This document shows, one piece after another, positions 1 through 6,192 of a DNA stretch of 10,573 nt; within the stretch, counting starts at the first letter, position 1, and each line of letters opens with the position of its first letter. This DNA comes from an uncultured Candidatus Saccharibacteria bacterium (GTDB taxonomy: Bacteria > Patescibacteriota > Saccharimonadia > Saccharimonadales > Saccharimonadaceae). The notes beneath the pieces are model-generated. The model saw only the letters and a list, made by a program, of their open reading frames with translations. It was not told the DNA's origin and searched no databases. The stretch is from the NCBI GenBank assembly GCA_938030585.1, contig CALHIA010000103.1, positions 1 through 10,573 on the forward strand, in the 5' to 3' direction. Made by a program: the position numbers and the translations under genes.

Positions 1-913
1 TCTCAGCCACTTTATCGACATTAATTGCATCATAATTATCATATTTAGGATATTCTTCAGAATTATATTTTTTGTATAGTTGTGAAATTAAGTCTTCATG
101 GCGCTTCTCATGGTCCAAATTAGTAAACCAACCACAATTTCTAAATTTTACTAAACCAGTCTTCTCGTCATAAACACCTTTTGCAAATCTATCAACATCT
201 GTATTTGGTACAGAAAAAAATGCGTTCCCCGCATTAAAACCATGCCCGAGCCATAATTTATTTTGGGCGATTAGTGGAAAAATTTCTTTGTAAGTAATTG
301 CGTTTTTACTACCGATAATCAAAAACTTCTTATCATATTCAACCAATTGTGCAACATATTCTCTAAATAACGAAAACGGCGGATTAGTAATTACAATATC
401 CGATCGTTTCAATAACTCTACACATTCATCGCTCCGAAAATCACCACTACCTTTAAGATATGACAAGATTTTAGATTTTCCGCCGTTATCTAGCTTAGCT
501 TTTTCTCGGAGTAGAATTTCTTTAGTATCTAGAATATTGATATTCCCGCTGCCGTCAATATCGGAAATATCATCAAGCTCAATTTTATATGCTTTTGAAA
601 TAATTTTATTACGATTTTTGTTATTATGCTTAATATTTTTATCGTCTCCAAAAAACGATAACTGAATTTCTTTATTAGCAACTGGACTTGGGTCATAACA
701 AGTAGTAATTAGCTTCCTTAAACCCAAAGTCTTAAAATTCATTGCAAAATATTTGAAAAAATTACTTTCAAAAGGGTCATCGCAATTACAAAAGATCACT
801 TTATTTTTAAGTTGGTCCCTATAATGTTTCAACTCGTTTTCAATATCCTTTAATTGAGTATAAAATTCATCATTTTTAGCAGTTTTTGCTCTTTGTAGTG
901 ATGATGTAGCCAC
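1..913 (-). CDS. EcoRI-family adenine-specific DNA methyltransferase (partial, C-terminus beyond the window)
   Basis: This enzyme should transfer a methyl group from S-adenosylmethionine to adenine N6 in a specific DNA site. I read 304 codons on the minus strand without a stop; the frame runs off position 1. The start is GTG at 913-911, preceded by AAAGG six bases upstream and by an in-frame TGA (938-940), with no ATG between. Visible family signs are the N-terminal NDEFYTQLKDIENELKHY segment (about residues 14-31), VIFCNCDDPFESNFFKYF (39-56), and the amino-methyltransferase motif IV TNPPF (176-180). M.EcoRI is about 326 residues, so only a short C-terminal piece is probably missing. No restriction endonuclease lies in the visible flank; one could sit beyond position 1. 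The gene looks more AT-rich than the prfB block and faces the opposite way, which suggests acquisition. Family assignment is firm; the target site is not known. Confidence 0.9.
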   Translation of the reverse strand, partial: MATSSLQRAKTAKNDEFYTQLKDIENELKHYRDQLKNKVIFCNCDDPFESNFFKYFAMNFKTLGLRKLITTCYDPSPVANKEIQLSFFGDDKNIKHNNKNRNKIISKAYKIELDDISDIDGSGNINILDTKEILLREKAKLDNGGKSKILSYLKGSGDFRSDECVELLKRSDIVITNPPFSLFREYVAQLVEYDKKFLIIGSKNAITYKEIFPLIAQNKLWLGHGFNAGNAFFSVPNTDVDRFAKGVYDEKTGLVKFRNCGWFTNLDHEKRHEDLISQLYKKYNSEEYPKYDNYDAINVDKVAE

Positions 914-934
914 TAGATACCTTTCTTTTATAAG

Positions 935-955
935 GTGTCAAAATATAAAAGACAC
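935..955 (-). promoter_or_regulatory. Inverted repeat upstream of the methyltransferase start
   Basis: Perfect 5-bp arms (GTGTC at 935-939, GACAC at 951-955) flank an 11-base all-A/T centre, 22 bases upstream of the GTG start. It could be an operator or a small leader hairpin. The AT-rich centre also contains TATATT on the minus strand, which could serve as a -10 box, so a bound protein would block transcription. The role is inferred. Confidence 0.35.
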
Positions 956-1044
956 GCACAATAGATATCCAAACTTTTTACAACAGAGATAATACTAAGT
1001 ATCACGATGCCCTAAAATACATTTATCTCAAAAAACATAAGGCT

Positions 1045-1090
1045 AGAGTCTATTGTTTTTCTACTGTATTTTTGTAAAGATTTAGACTCT
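1045..1090. repeat. Inverted repeat with 8-bp perfect arms
   Basis: AGAGTCTA at 1045-1052 is the exact reverse complement of TAGACTCT at 1083-1090, with a 30-base AT-rich loop. There is no T-run directly after either arm, so it does not look like an intrinsic terminator. It could be an operator pair, a small structured RNA or the remnant of a mobile element. Confidence 0.4.
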
Positions 1091-1238
1091 TATATTTTAC
1101 CATAATATACCCAAAAAATAGATAAAATAACAGATTGAATCGGTGACAACCGCCCAAAAACATTGTGATCTTTTTATTTACGAAGATAGTCATAAAGGTT
1201 ATAAGTAAATACACTTCAAAAAATGTTGCGTGATTTGA

Positions 1239-1329
1239 GCTGGAGATGATATCACATAAGTCATAAACTTAAATCCACCATGCATTCACATAGTGGATTT
1301 ATTTATAATTTCAACTTGGCTGGAGATGA
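1239..1329. repeat. Direct repeat of the tRNA-Gln 3' end (11 bp, 80 bp apart)
   Basis: GCTGGAGATGA occurs at 1239-1249 and again at 1319-1329, where it is the 3' acceptor end of the tRNA gene. A copied tRNA 3' end beside a foreign-looking gene is the usual mark of integrase-mediated insertion. No integrase is visible, and both copies lie on the same side of the methyltransferase gene, so this is at most a scar. Confidence 0.4.
1271..1300 (-). terminator. Probable terminator of tRNA-Gln
   Basis: AAATCCAC (1271-1278) and GTGGATTT (1293-1300) form a perfect 8-bp stem with a 14-base loop, 16 bases beyond the tRNA 3' end. On the minus strand the U-tail is only three Ts inside the stem base, so termination may be weak or the hairpin may instead guide 3' processing. 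Confidence 0.45.
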
Positions 1330-1391
1330 GGGATTCGAACCCCCGAATGGTGGGACCAGAACCCACTGCCTTACCACTTGGCGAATCTCCA
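1317..1391 (-). tRNA. tRNA-Gln (anticodon CUG)
   Basis: On the minus strand the 75 bases fold into a full cloverleaf. The acceptor stem TGGAGAT/ATCTCCA is perfect, the anticodon stem is GTGGG/CCCAC with loop TTCTGGT (anticodon CTG, reading CAG), and the T arm is GGGGG-TTCGAAT-CCCTC. CCA is encoded. The weak U1-A72 pair and discriminator G73 are glutamine identity features in bacteria. It is divergent from prfB and has its own promoter. Confidence 0.96.
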
Positions 1392-1401
1392 ATGTCTTTT
1401 C

Positions 1402-1431
1402 ATTATACCACATTTCCTCATCTCTTGTCAC
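1402..1431 (-). promoter_or_regulatory. Promoter of tRNA-Gln
   Basis: On the minus strand a GTGACA -35 box (1431-1426, 5/6 match) is followed by 18 bases and a consensus TATAAT -10 box (1407-1402), itself preceded by TGG (extended -10). Transcription should start near 1395, a few bases before the mature tRNA end at 1391. Confidence 0.8.
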
Positions 1432-1440
1432 TTTATCAGT

Positions 1441-1446
1441 TATAAT
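1441..1446 (+). promoter_or_regulatory. -10 box of prfB, predicting a leaderless mRNA
   Basis: A consensus TATAAT ends 6 bases before the prfB ATG at 1453. The expected transcription start coincides with the A of the ATG, and no Shine-Dalgarno sequence is present. I see no good -35 box at 16-18 bases; TTGTCA at 1425-1430 is only 10 bases away and belongs to the opposing tRNA promoter region. Confidence 0.7.
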
Positions 1447-1452
1447 ATCTAT

Positions 1453-2541
1453 ATGAATAACCTCGAAAAACGCCTCACTCTCTTGCAAGAGGGGATTGAT
1501 GACACCTGGGCTAAGCTAAATCTTGATGAAAAATTTGCTAGACTCGCCCATCTTCAAGAAGAATCCGCCAAGCCTGAACTCTGGAACGATCTTGCTCGTG
1601 CCAAATCCGTCAATACTGAACTCAAAAAACTCGAAAGCGAGCTCAGCACTTGGCAAATTCTCAAATCTCAAGTGAATGACCTACACGAGTTAATCGAACT
1701 TTCCGCCGAAGATCTCGCTGAGGAAATCGAGGCTCAACTTACCGCTCACGAGGAAACTTACGCTGAACTCAAAAAATCTCTCCGCTTCACCGACCCACTC
1801 GATCAGAAGGACGCCATTATTCGCATTACCGCTGGCGCCGGTGGCACTGAGGCTATGGACTGGGCAGGAATTTTGGAGCGCATGTATCTAAGGTTTTTCG
1901 AAAAACATGGTTACGATATTGAATTAATCGAACGTAGTACAGGGGAAGAAGCCGGTATCAAGACTGCCGTTTACGAAGTTTATGGCCCCGAAATGTACGG
2001 ACATCTCAAATCCGAACATGGCGTACATCGCCTAGTGCGTCTTTCACCGTTTAATGCCGACAATCTTCGCCAAACCTCTTTTTCACTGGTGGAAGTTCTA
2101 CCGATTCTTGACAGCGAAGATGATCTAAAAATCGATGAAAAAGACCTCCGTATTGACACTTATCATGCCGGTGGACACGGCGGACAATCTGTCAATACTA
2201 CTAATTCCGCTATTCGCATCACTCACTTGCCAACCAATACCGTGGTCGCTATTCAAAACGAGCGTTCCCAACTCCAAAACCGCGAAAAAGCCATGGAAAT
2301 TCTTCGCGGTAAACTGCTCAAAATGCAGCAAGACCAGCAGGCCGAATCTATCAATCAATTACGTGCTGGCGAATCCGCCAGTTGGGGTCAACAAATCCGC
2401 AACTACGTCATGCAGCCCTATAAACTCGTCAAAGACACCCGCACTAAATACGAAGAAACCGATGTGGACTCCGTTCTCGACGGCAAAATCGACAATTTTA
2501 TCGACGCCTATCTCGAGTCTCTCGTCGGTAGTAATAACTAA
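1453..2541 (+). CDS. prfB: Peptide chain release factor 2 (RF2)
   Basis: RF2 recognises UAA and UGA stop codons in the ribosomal A site and triggers peptide release. The 362-residue protein has an N-terminal helical domain (about 1-110), the SPF stop-codon recognition tripeptide at 198-200 that defines RF2, and the catalytic GGQ at 243-245 inside AGGHGGQSVNTT. RF2 is normally about 365 residues, so it is full length. An open frame continues upstream through the tRNA gene, but the ATG at 1453 gives the usual RF2 N-terminus and lies 6 bases after the -10 box. The programmed +1 frameshift site (CTT-TGA-C near codon 25) found in many bacteria is absent; that region reads CTA AAT CTT GAT in one frame. 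Residues around both motifs (SPFNADNLRQ, GGHGGQSV) differ from the E. coli pattern (SPFDSGGRRH, SGAGGQHV). An RF2 gene argues that UGA is a stop here. Confidence 0.97.
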   Translation: MNNLEKRLTLLQEGIDDTWAKLNLDEKFARLAHLQEESAKPELWNDLARAKSVNTELKKLESELSTWQILKSQVNDLHELIELSAEDLAEEIEAQLTAHEETYAELKKSLRFTDPLDQKDAIIRITAGAGGTEAMDWAGILERMYLRFFEKHGYDIELIERSTGEEAGIKTAVYEVYGPEMYGHLKSEHGVHRLVRLSPFNADNLRQTSFSLVEVLPILDSEDDLKIDEKDLRIDTYHAGGHGGQSVNTTNSAIRITHLPTNTVVAIQNERSQLQNREKAMEILRGKLLKMQQDQQAESINQLRAGESASWGQQIRNYVMQPYKLVKDTRTKYEETDVDSVLDGKIDNFIDAYLESLVGSNN

Positions 2542-2579
2542 ACGCTTTCTCTCTGCCTTTTCCATTTTCTTACTGTTTA

Positions 2580-2588
2580 TGGTAATAT
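2580..2588 (+). promoter_or_regulatory. Extended -10 promoter of ftsE, predicting a leaderless mRNA
   Basis: TGG (2580-2582) directly precedes TAATAT (2583-2588), an extended -10 element whose hexamer ends 6 bases before the ftsE ATG at 2595. There is no Shine-Dalgarno sequence and no clear -35 box. Transcription probably starts at or beside the ATG; read-through from prfB, 53 bases upstream, is also possible. Confidence 0.65.
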
Positions 2589-2594
2589 AAGAGT

Positions 2595-3599
2595 ATGATA
2601 TTGTTCGATCATGTCACCAAGCGCTACGGTAAAGGTACCCGCGCTGTTCTCGATGATATTTCCTTGCATATTAGTGCTAATGAATTTGTTTTTTTAGTCG
2701 GTAAATCCGGTGCCGGTAAGTCTACTCTCTTGAAGATGATTACCAAGGAAGCCACTCCCGATTCCGGCAAGATTATCATCGGTGGCATCGATCTTGATTA
2801 TGTGAAACGTCGCCATATTCCAGATTATCGTCGTCGCATCGGTGTAGTTTTTCAGGATTACAAGTTACTCCCATCGCGTACAGTTTTTGAAAACGTCGCC
2901 TTCGCTCTCGAAATTGCCGGCATGTCGAATCATGAAATTGAAAATACTGTGCCAAAAGTACTCGATCTTGTCGGCCTTTCCGATAAAGCTAATCGTTTTC
3001 CCGCCGACCTCTCTGGTGGGGAAAGACAGCGTGTCTCGATTGCACGCTCTGTTGCTCGTCAACCAAAAATTCTCATTGCCGATGAGCCGACCGGCAACCT
3101 CGACGTTTTAACCTCCAAAGAAATTATTGATTTATTGCAAAAAATTAACAATTACGGCACCACTATTTTAGTCACCACCCACGACGCCAATATTGTTAAC
3201 CTCTTGAAAAAACGCGTCATCACTATGCGCGATGGTAAGATTATTTCCGATCAAAAAGAGCACGGTATTTATCGCCTTGATACCGATAACGATGGTATTT
3301 CTGACCTACCACAGCCAGGCCACATGCGCCCGACTTCTTATCTTTATAAAACCGCCGAAGCTGAGCTTCGTCGCGAAGCCATTCCTCAACGCGAAACCGA
3401 ACCTCGTCGCGAGGCCGAACTCCGTCATGAGACTGAATCTCGACGCGAAACCACTCCTCGACGCGAAACCGAACTTTACCGCGACAGTCAACGTTCACAG
3501 CTCAGAGTTCCTCACGAAAATTCCGATTCTATCGCCAGCTCCAGACCACCTGAATCTAACCCGGCTAAACGTACTCGCAATCACCGTTTAATTCAATAA
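2595..3599 (+). CDS. ftsE: Cell division ATP-binding protein FtsE with an unusual long C-terminal tail
   Basis: FtsE is the cytoplasmic ATPase of the FtsEX complex, which does not transport a solute but uses ATP to switch on peptidoglycan hydrolases at the division site. Residues 1-228 form a complete ABC ATPase: Walker A GKSGAGKS (36-43), Q-loop Gln87 in VVFQD, signature LSGGERQR (139-146), Walker B ILIADEP (159-165), D-loop near 169-170 and switch His196. Typical FtsE is about 220-230 residues; this one has 334. The extra 105 residues contain an acidic DTDNDGISD loop (229-237), seven hexapeptide repeats rich in Arg and Glu (256-297) and a basic, Ser/Pro-rich end. The neighbour ftsX follows after 8 bases, with its ribosome site overlapping the ftsE stop. 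The identity is firm; the role of the tail is unknown. Confidence 0.96.
   Translation: MILFDHVTKRYGKGTRAVLDDISLHISANEFVFLVGKSGAGKSTLLKMITKEATPDSGKIIIGGIDLDYVKRRHIPDYRRRIGVVFQDYKLLPSRTVFENVAFALEIAGMSNHEIENTVPKVLDLVGLSDKANRFPADLSGGERQRVSIARSVARQPKILIADEPTGNLDVLTSKEIIDLLQKINNYGTTILVTTHDANIVNLLKKRVITMRDGKIISDQKEHGIYRLDTDNDGISDLPQPGHMRPTSYLYKTAEAELRREAIPQRETEPRREAELRHETESRRETTPRRETELYRDSQRSQLRVPHENSDSIASSRPPESNPAKRTRNHRLIQ
3360..3485 (+). repeat. Seven in-frame 18-bp tandem repeats in the ftsE tail
   Basis: Seven consecutive 18-base units encode hexapeptides of the pattern [A/T]-x-x-[R/Q/Y]-[R/H]-E: AELRRE, AIPQRE, TEPRRE, AELRHE, TESRRE, TTPRRE, and a last degenerate TELYRD. The DNA units differ at several positions, including silent ones, so the array is not brand new. 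It makes a highly charged, probably disordered or helical segment of FtsE (residues 256-297). Confidence 0.9.
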
Positions 3600-3602
3600 G
3601 GA
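3598..3602 (+). promoter_or_regulatory. Ribosome binding site of ftsX overlapping the ftsE stop
   Basis: AAGGA begins inside the TAA stop of ftsE and ends 5 bases before the ftsX ATG. This arrangement predicts translational coupling, which would keep FtsE and FtsX in balance. Confidence 0.8.
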
Positions 3603-3607
3603 AATCT

Positions 3608-4621
3608 ATGAAACAAAAAAATGAAACCTTAAGAAAACTCAAAACCATGCAAAAAAATAGTCGCGGACATCTCCTTCGCACTAATTTACGCATCATGAAA
3701 TACGGCATCATCGGCTATGGTCGTAATATTTGGCTTTCTATCACTTCGACTTTCGTGATGACTCTCACTTTAACCCTGCTTTTTGCTACCGCCACTGCTA
3801 GCTTGGTGTTATCTTCTACCGCCGATAAAATGCGCGAAAAAGTCGATATTACCATTTACTTTAAGCCTAATACCGAAATCATCACTCTTGAAAAAATCAA
3901 GAAAAAATTTTCCTCCGACTCTAATATTCGTCAAATTTCCTACACTACCACCGAGGAAGAATTCAATAAATTCGTTGAGGAAACCAAGAAAAATAATGAA
4001 AATAACCTTCTTTCTACCCTCGACGACCCCGATATGAAAGAGCTCATGCTTTCCTCTATGCCTTCCGCACTTCGCATAAAAGTCTACGATACGAATAAAC
4101 TTAACACCATTAAGGAAATCGTTAATACCGATTCGGAAGTTCACGAAAATCTCGATCCAAAAAAGGAACCAACCTACGACACTAATGACACCGCTATTGA
4201 AACTATTACTTCTTGGTCCAACATTGCCAAAACTGGTGGTCTCGCCATCTCGCTCATTCTCTTAGTAATCTCTGTTCTAGTCATTTTCAATACCATCCGC
4301 ATGGCTATTTACTCTCGTAGCGAAGAAATCTACATGGAGAAACTAGTTGGCGCCGATAATCATTTCATACGTGGACCATTTCTTATCGAGGCGATCATGT
4401 CTGGCTTCTTTGCCGGCATCATCTCAACTATCATCGGCTTCTTCCTCTTCCGCCTCATCGCCCCAAAACTCAGTGGCTATGACATTGACGTCACCCTAGT
4501 TTCTAGTTTCGTAAATTCACCAAGCATCTTCCTAATTGGCTTAGCCCTCACCCTACTTGGTATTTTTATCGCCTTCCTCTCGTCTTCCATTGCCGTCCGC
4601 AAATATCTCAAGCGACTCTAA
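3608..4621 (+). CDS. ftsX: Cell division permease-like protein FtsX
   Basis: FtsX is the membrane half of FtsEX; its large extracellular loop contacts a coiled-coil peptidoglycan hydrolase or its activator. The 337-residue protein shows the standard layout: cytoplasmic N-terminus (1-42, basic), first membrane segment (about 43-69), an outer loop of about 140 residues (70-208), then three membrane segments (about 209-229, 262-284, 306-327). The cytoplasmic stretch NTIRMAIYSRSEEIYMEKLVGAD (228-250) after the second segment is a family hallmark that couples to FtsE. The start is set by AAGGA 5 bases upstream. It shares an operon with ftsE, and the CHAP hydrolase after it is the natural candidate partner. 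Confidence 0.96.
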   Translation: MKQKNETLRKLKTMQKNSRGHLLRTNLRIMKYGIIGYGRNIWLSITSTFVMTLTLTLLFATATASLVLSSTADKMREKVDITIYFKPNTEIITLEKIKKKFSSDSNIRQISYTTTEEEFNKFVEETKKNNENNLLSTLDDPDMKELMLSSMPSALRIKVYDTNKLNTIKEIVNTDSEVHENLDPKKEPTYDTNDTAIETITSWSNIAKTGGLAISLILLVISVLVIFNTIRMAIYSRSEEIYMEKLVGADNHFIRGPFLIEAIMSGFFAGIISTIIGFFLFRLIAPKLSGYDIDVTLVSSFVNSPSIFLIGLALTLLGIFIAFLSSSIAVRKYLKRL

Positions 4622-4623
4622 AT

Positions 4624-4752
4624 ATTCCGTTTAGCTTAAAATTCCACCCACACTACCATTCCGTTTAGTTTAAAGTTCCACTCACATCATTCCGCTCTGC
4701 TTAAATTATCAAACAGCACCATTCCGCTCTGCTTAAAATAAACAGAGCTTTT
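4624..4752 (+). repeat. Four degenerate tandem repeats of about 31-34 bp after ftsX
   Basis: Units begin with ATTCCG at 4624, 4658, 4689 and 4721 (spacings 34, 31 and 32). Each continues with a TTTAG or CTCTG box and then TTAAA: GTTTAGCTTAAA, GTTTAGTTTAAA, GCTCTGCTTAAA, GCTCTGCTTAAA. Only the last unit ends in an intact terminator hairpin; unit 3 keeps CTG and CAG arms but lacks the full stem and T-run. The array looks like a terminator region that was duplicated in tandem and then decayed. It lies in non-coding sequence. Confidence 0.75.
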
Positions 4753-4753
4753 T
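4726..4753 (+). terminator. Intrinsic terminator of the ftsE-ftsX unit
   Basis: GCTCTG (4726-4731) pairs perfectly with CAGAGC (4743-4748) around an 11-base AT-rich loop, followed by five Ts. It is the last unit of the tandem repeat and separates ftsX from the CHAP gene promoter. Confidence 0.75.
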
Positions 4754-4776
4754 CTTCCACCAAGCCAAAATAAGCA

Positions 4777-4806
4777 TTGCCTTTTCCTATTCTTTTGTGC
4801 TAAAAT
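4777..4806 (+). promoter_or_regulatory. Promoter of the CHAP hydrolase gene
   Basis: A TTGCCT -35-like box (4777-4782, 4/6) is followed by 18 bases and TAAAAT (4801-4806), which is preceded by TGC (extended -10). The start would be near 4813, giving an untranslated leader of about 54 bases, unlike the leaderless neighbours. Confidence 0.6.
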
Positions 4807-4815
4807 ATAGCAAAA

Positions 4816-4829
4816 GTATCATAGGATAC
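4816..4829 (+). promoter_or_regulatory. Short perfect hairpin or palindrome at the start of the CHAP gene leader
   Basis: GTATC (4816-4820), a four-base loop ATAG, and GATAC (4825-4829) sit within a few bases of the predicted transcription start. It could be a 5' stabilising stem-loop or an operator; no regulator is identifiable. Confidence 0.35.
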
Positions 4830-4866
4830 CGAAATAACAAATTAAATTATAGTGGAGTATAGTTTA

Positions 4867-6102
4867 ATGAGCAAAATAAAAAACAATTTTAAGATTCGAA
4901 AAAACGCAATAAATTATCGTAAAGTTAAAACCATGAAAAAAGGCCGTACTCTTATTTTTACCCTAATTTTTGCGCTCATTTTAGGCTCTATTCCATTCAT
5001 TCAAAAAAACGACTCTAACGTTTCAGCAGTGGAGAATGAGGCCTACTGTACTAGCGCCGCCTGTCGTACCGCCAAAAAAGCTGAAGTCGAAGCCGCCGAA
5101 AAAGCCAACCAAGCCGCCAAAGCCGCTGTTACCCTCGAAGGCGAAGTCGAACGTATGCAACAGGAAATCATCGTTTACGAAGCACGTATAAAGGCGAACG
5201 AAGCTGAGGCAAGTGACCTCAAAATCAAGATTGAAGACACTACTAAAAAACTCAAACTTCAACGTGCAGCTCTTGCAAATATGCTAGTTAATATTCACCT
5301 TGAAGGTGAAACCGACGCTATTATGGTACTAGCTAGCAGTAGCTCACTTTCGGATTTTGCGGAAAAGAAATCTCGCATCGACACTGCCAAAGACCAGGTG
5401 AATTCCTCTGCTCAGAACGTAAAAACCATGAAAGATGATCTCGAAAAGCAAAAGACTGAAATCGATCGCATTATCTTAGACCAACAAATCCAGCGCAAGG
5501 CCATTGAAGATAAAAAAGCCGAGCAGCAAGAATTAATTTTAAAGTATAAGGATAATGCTGCTTCCTTCGCCGCTGAAGCTGCCGCTTCCAGGGAAGAAAA
5601 GATTAAGTTAATTAATAAAGAGTATCAGGAATATCTCTCCCGCGCTTCCACTAGTGCTGGATTCGGTACCAAAGCTGACGGTTTTAACAGTTACGGGGCA
5701 TTTGTCGGCAATTACGGATACTCTTGCCCTCGCGACAATATCGCTGGTGTTCTAGATTCTTATTACATTTGTCAATGTACCAGCTACGCCGCTTACAAGG
5801 CTGTCGAATACTACGGCCGCAACATTCGTATCACCGGTTGGGGTAACGCCTATAGCTGGGCCGCCGCCGCTCGTGCCCGTGGCTACCGTGTCGATCGCGT
5901 ACCTGCCGCCCATACCATTGCTCAAACCACCAGTGGTCAATTCGGTCACGTAGCCTGGGTTGAATCAGTTAATGCTGATGGCACCATTACAGTCTCTGAA
6001 TACAATAACCCATATTCATCCAGATCTGGTCAATGGGGCGACTTCGGCGTACGTACTAAAGTAAGTCCAAATCAATTTACTAGCTACATCCATTTCGACT
6101 AG
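4867..6102 (+). CDS. Secreted coiled-coil CHAP-domain peptidoglycan hydrolase (PcsB-like candidate FtsEX partner)
   Basis: CHAP enzymes cut peptidoglycan, usually at peptide (endopeptidase) or amide bonds, with a catalytic Cys-His pair. In the 411-residue protein I see a basic N-terminus, a hydrophobic signal segment (about 28-45) with likely cleavage after VSA (54), a long Ala/Glu/Lys-rich coiled coil (about 60-255), a linker, and a CHAP domain (about 285-411). Catalytic residues are Cys304 in QCTSYA, His361 in FGHVAW, and Glu378/Asn380 in SEYN. I chose ATG 4867 because GGAG lies 9 bases upstream; GTG 4852 and ATG 4933 are alternatives, the latter giving a more compact signal peptide. Coiled coil plus CHAP is the architecture of PcsB, which FtsEX activates in streptococci, and ftsE-ftsX lie just upstream. 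The domain calls are firm; the partnership is inferred from position. Confidence 0.9.
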   Translation: MSKIKNNFKIRKNAINYRKVKTMKKGRTLIFTLIFALILGSIPFIQKNDSNVSAVENEAYCTSAACRTAKKAEVEAAEKANQAAKAAVTLEGEVERMQQEIIVYEARIKANEAEASDLKIKIEDTTKKLKLQRAALANMLVNIHLEGETDAIMVLASSSSLSDFAEKKSRIDTAKDQVNSSAQNVKTMKDDLEKQKTEIDRIILDQQIQRKAIEDKKAEQQELILKYKDNAASFAAEAAASREEKIKLINKEYQEYLSRASTSAGFGTKADGFNSYGAFVGNYGYSCPRDNIAGVLDSYYICQCTSYAAYKAVEYYGRNIRITGWGNAYSWAAAARARGYRVDRVPAAHTIAQTTSGQFGHVAWVESVNADGTITVSEYNNPYSSRSGQWGDFGVRTKVSPNQFTSYIHFD

Positions 6103-6114
6103 ATCATTACCTTC

Positions 6115-6145
6115 AAAAAATGCCGCAAGCCAGCGGTATTTTTTT
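6115..6145 (+). terminator. Intrinsic terminator after the CHAP gene
   Basis: ATGCCGC (6120-6126) and GCGGTAT (6133-6139) form a 7-bp stem with one G-U pair and a 6-base loop, followed by seven Ts. A run of As precedes it, so it could also act in the reverse direction. Confidence 0.88.
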
Positions 6146-6177
6146 GACCTAAAACCGCCACCTAGTCTTATTGATTA

Positions 6178-6186
6178 TGCTATAAT
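6178..6186 (+). promoter_or_regulatory. Extended -10 promoter of the S41 protease gene, predicting a leaderless mRNA
   Basis: TGC (6178-6180) precedes a consensus TATAAT (6181-6186) that ends 6 bases before the ATG at 6193. No Shine-Dalgarno sequence is present and no convincing -35 box is at the right distance. The geometry is the same as at prfB and ftsE. Confidence 0.75.
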
Positions 6187-6192
6187 TAAATA

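Larger units (their letters stand above)
914..1316. other. Gene-free AT-rich spacer between the methyltransferase and tRNA-Gln
   Basis: I find no credible protein gene here; the plus-strand ATGs give only very short frames, or one that runs antisense through the tRNA. The stretch holds inverted repeats (935-955 and 1045-1090), a small CGGT-GACA-ACCG hairpin (1141-1152), an 11-bp copy of the tRNA 3' end (1239-1249) and a probable tRNA terminator (1271-1300). The promoter of the methyltransferase must lie in its left part but I could not pin it down. Confidence 0.6.

Noticed and set aside
1378..1452. Upstream extension of prfB starting inside the tRNA-Gln gene
   Set aside because: It would overlap the tRNA and its promoter; the ATG at 1453 matches the normal RF2 N-terminus and the -10 position.
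1303..1488. Minus-strand 61-residue open frame
   Set aside because: It runs through the tRNA gene and the divergent promoter region and resembles no protein; it is a chance frame.
1500..1545. Programmed +1 frameshift in prfB
   Set aside because: There is no in-frame TGA; the codons at the equivalent place are CTA AAT CTT GAT in a continuous frame.
2135..2590. 151-residue plus-strand frame overlapping prfB
   Set aside because: It is an out-of-frame shadow of prfB with no start signal and composition typical of a frame-shifted reading.
3360..3485. 18-bp repeats considered as a CRISPR or intergenic satellite
   Set aside because: The units are contiguous, without spacers, and stay in frame within ftsE, so they are a protein repeat.
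4624..4752. 31-34 bp repeats considered as a CRISPR array
   Set aside because: There are no conserved repeats separated by unique spacers; similarity runs through the whole unit and the last unit is a terminator.
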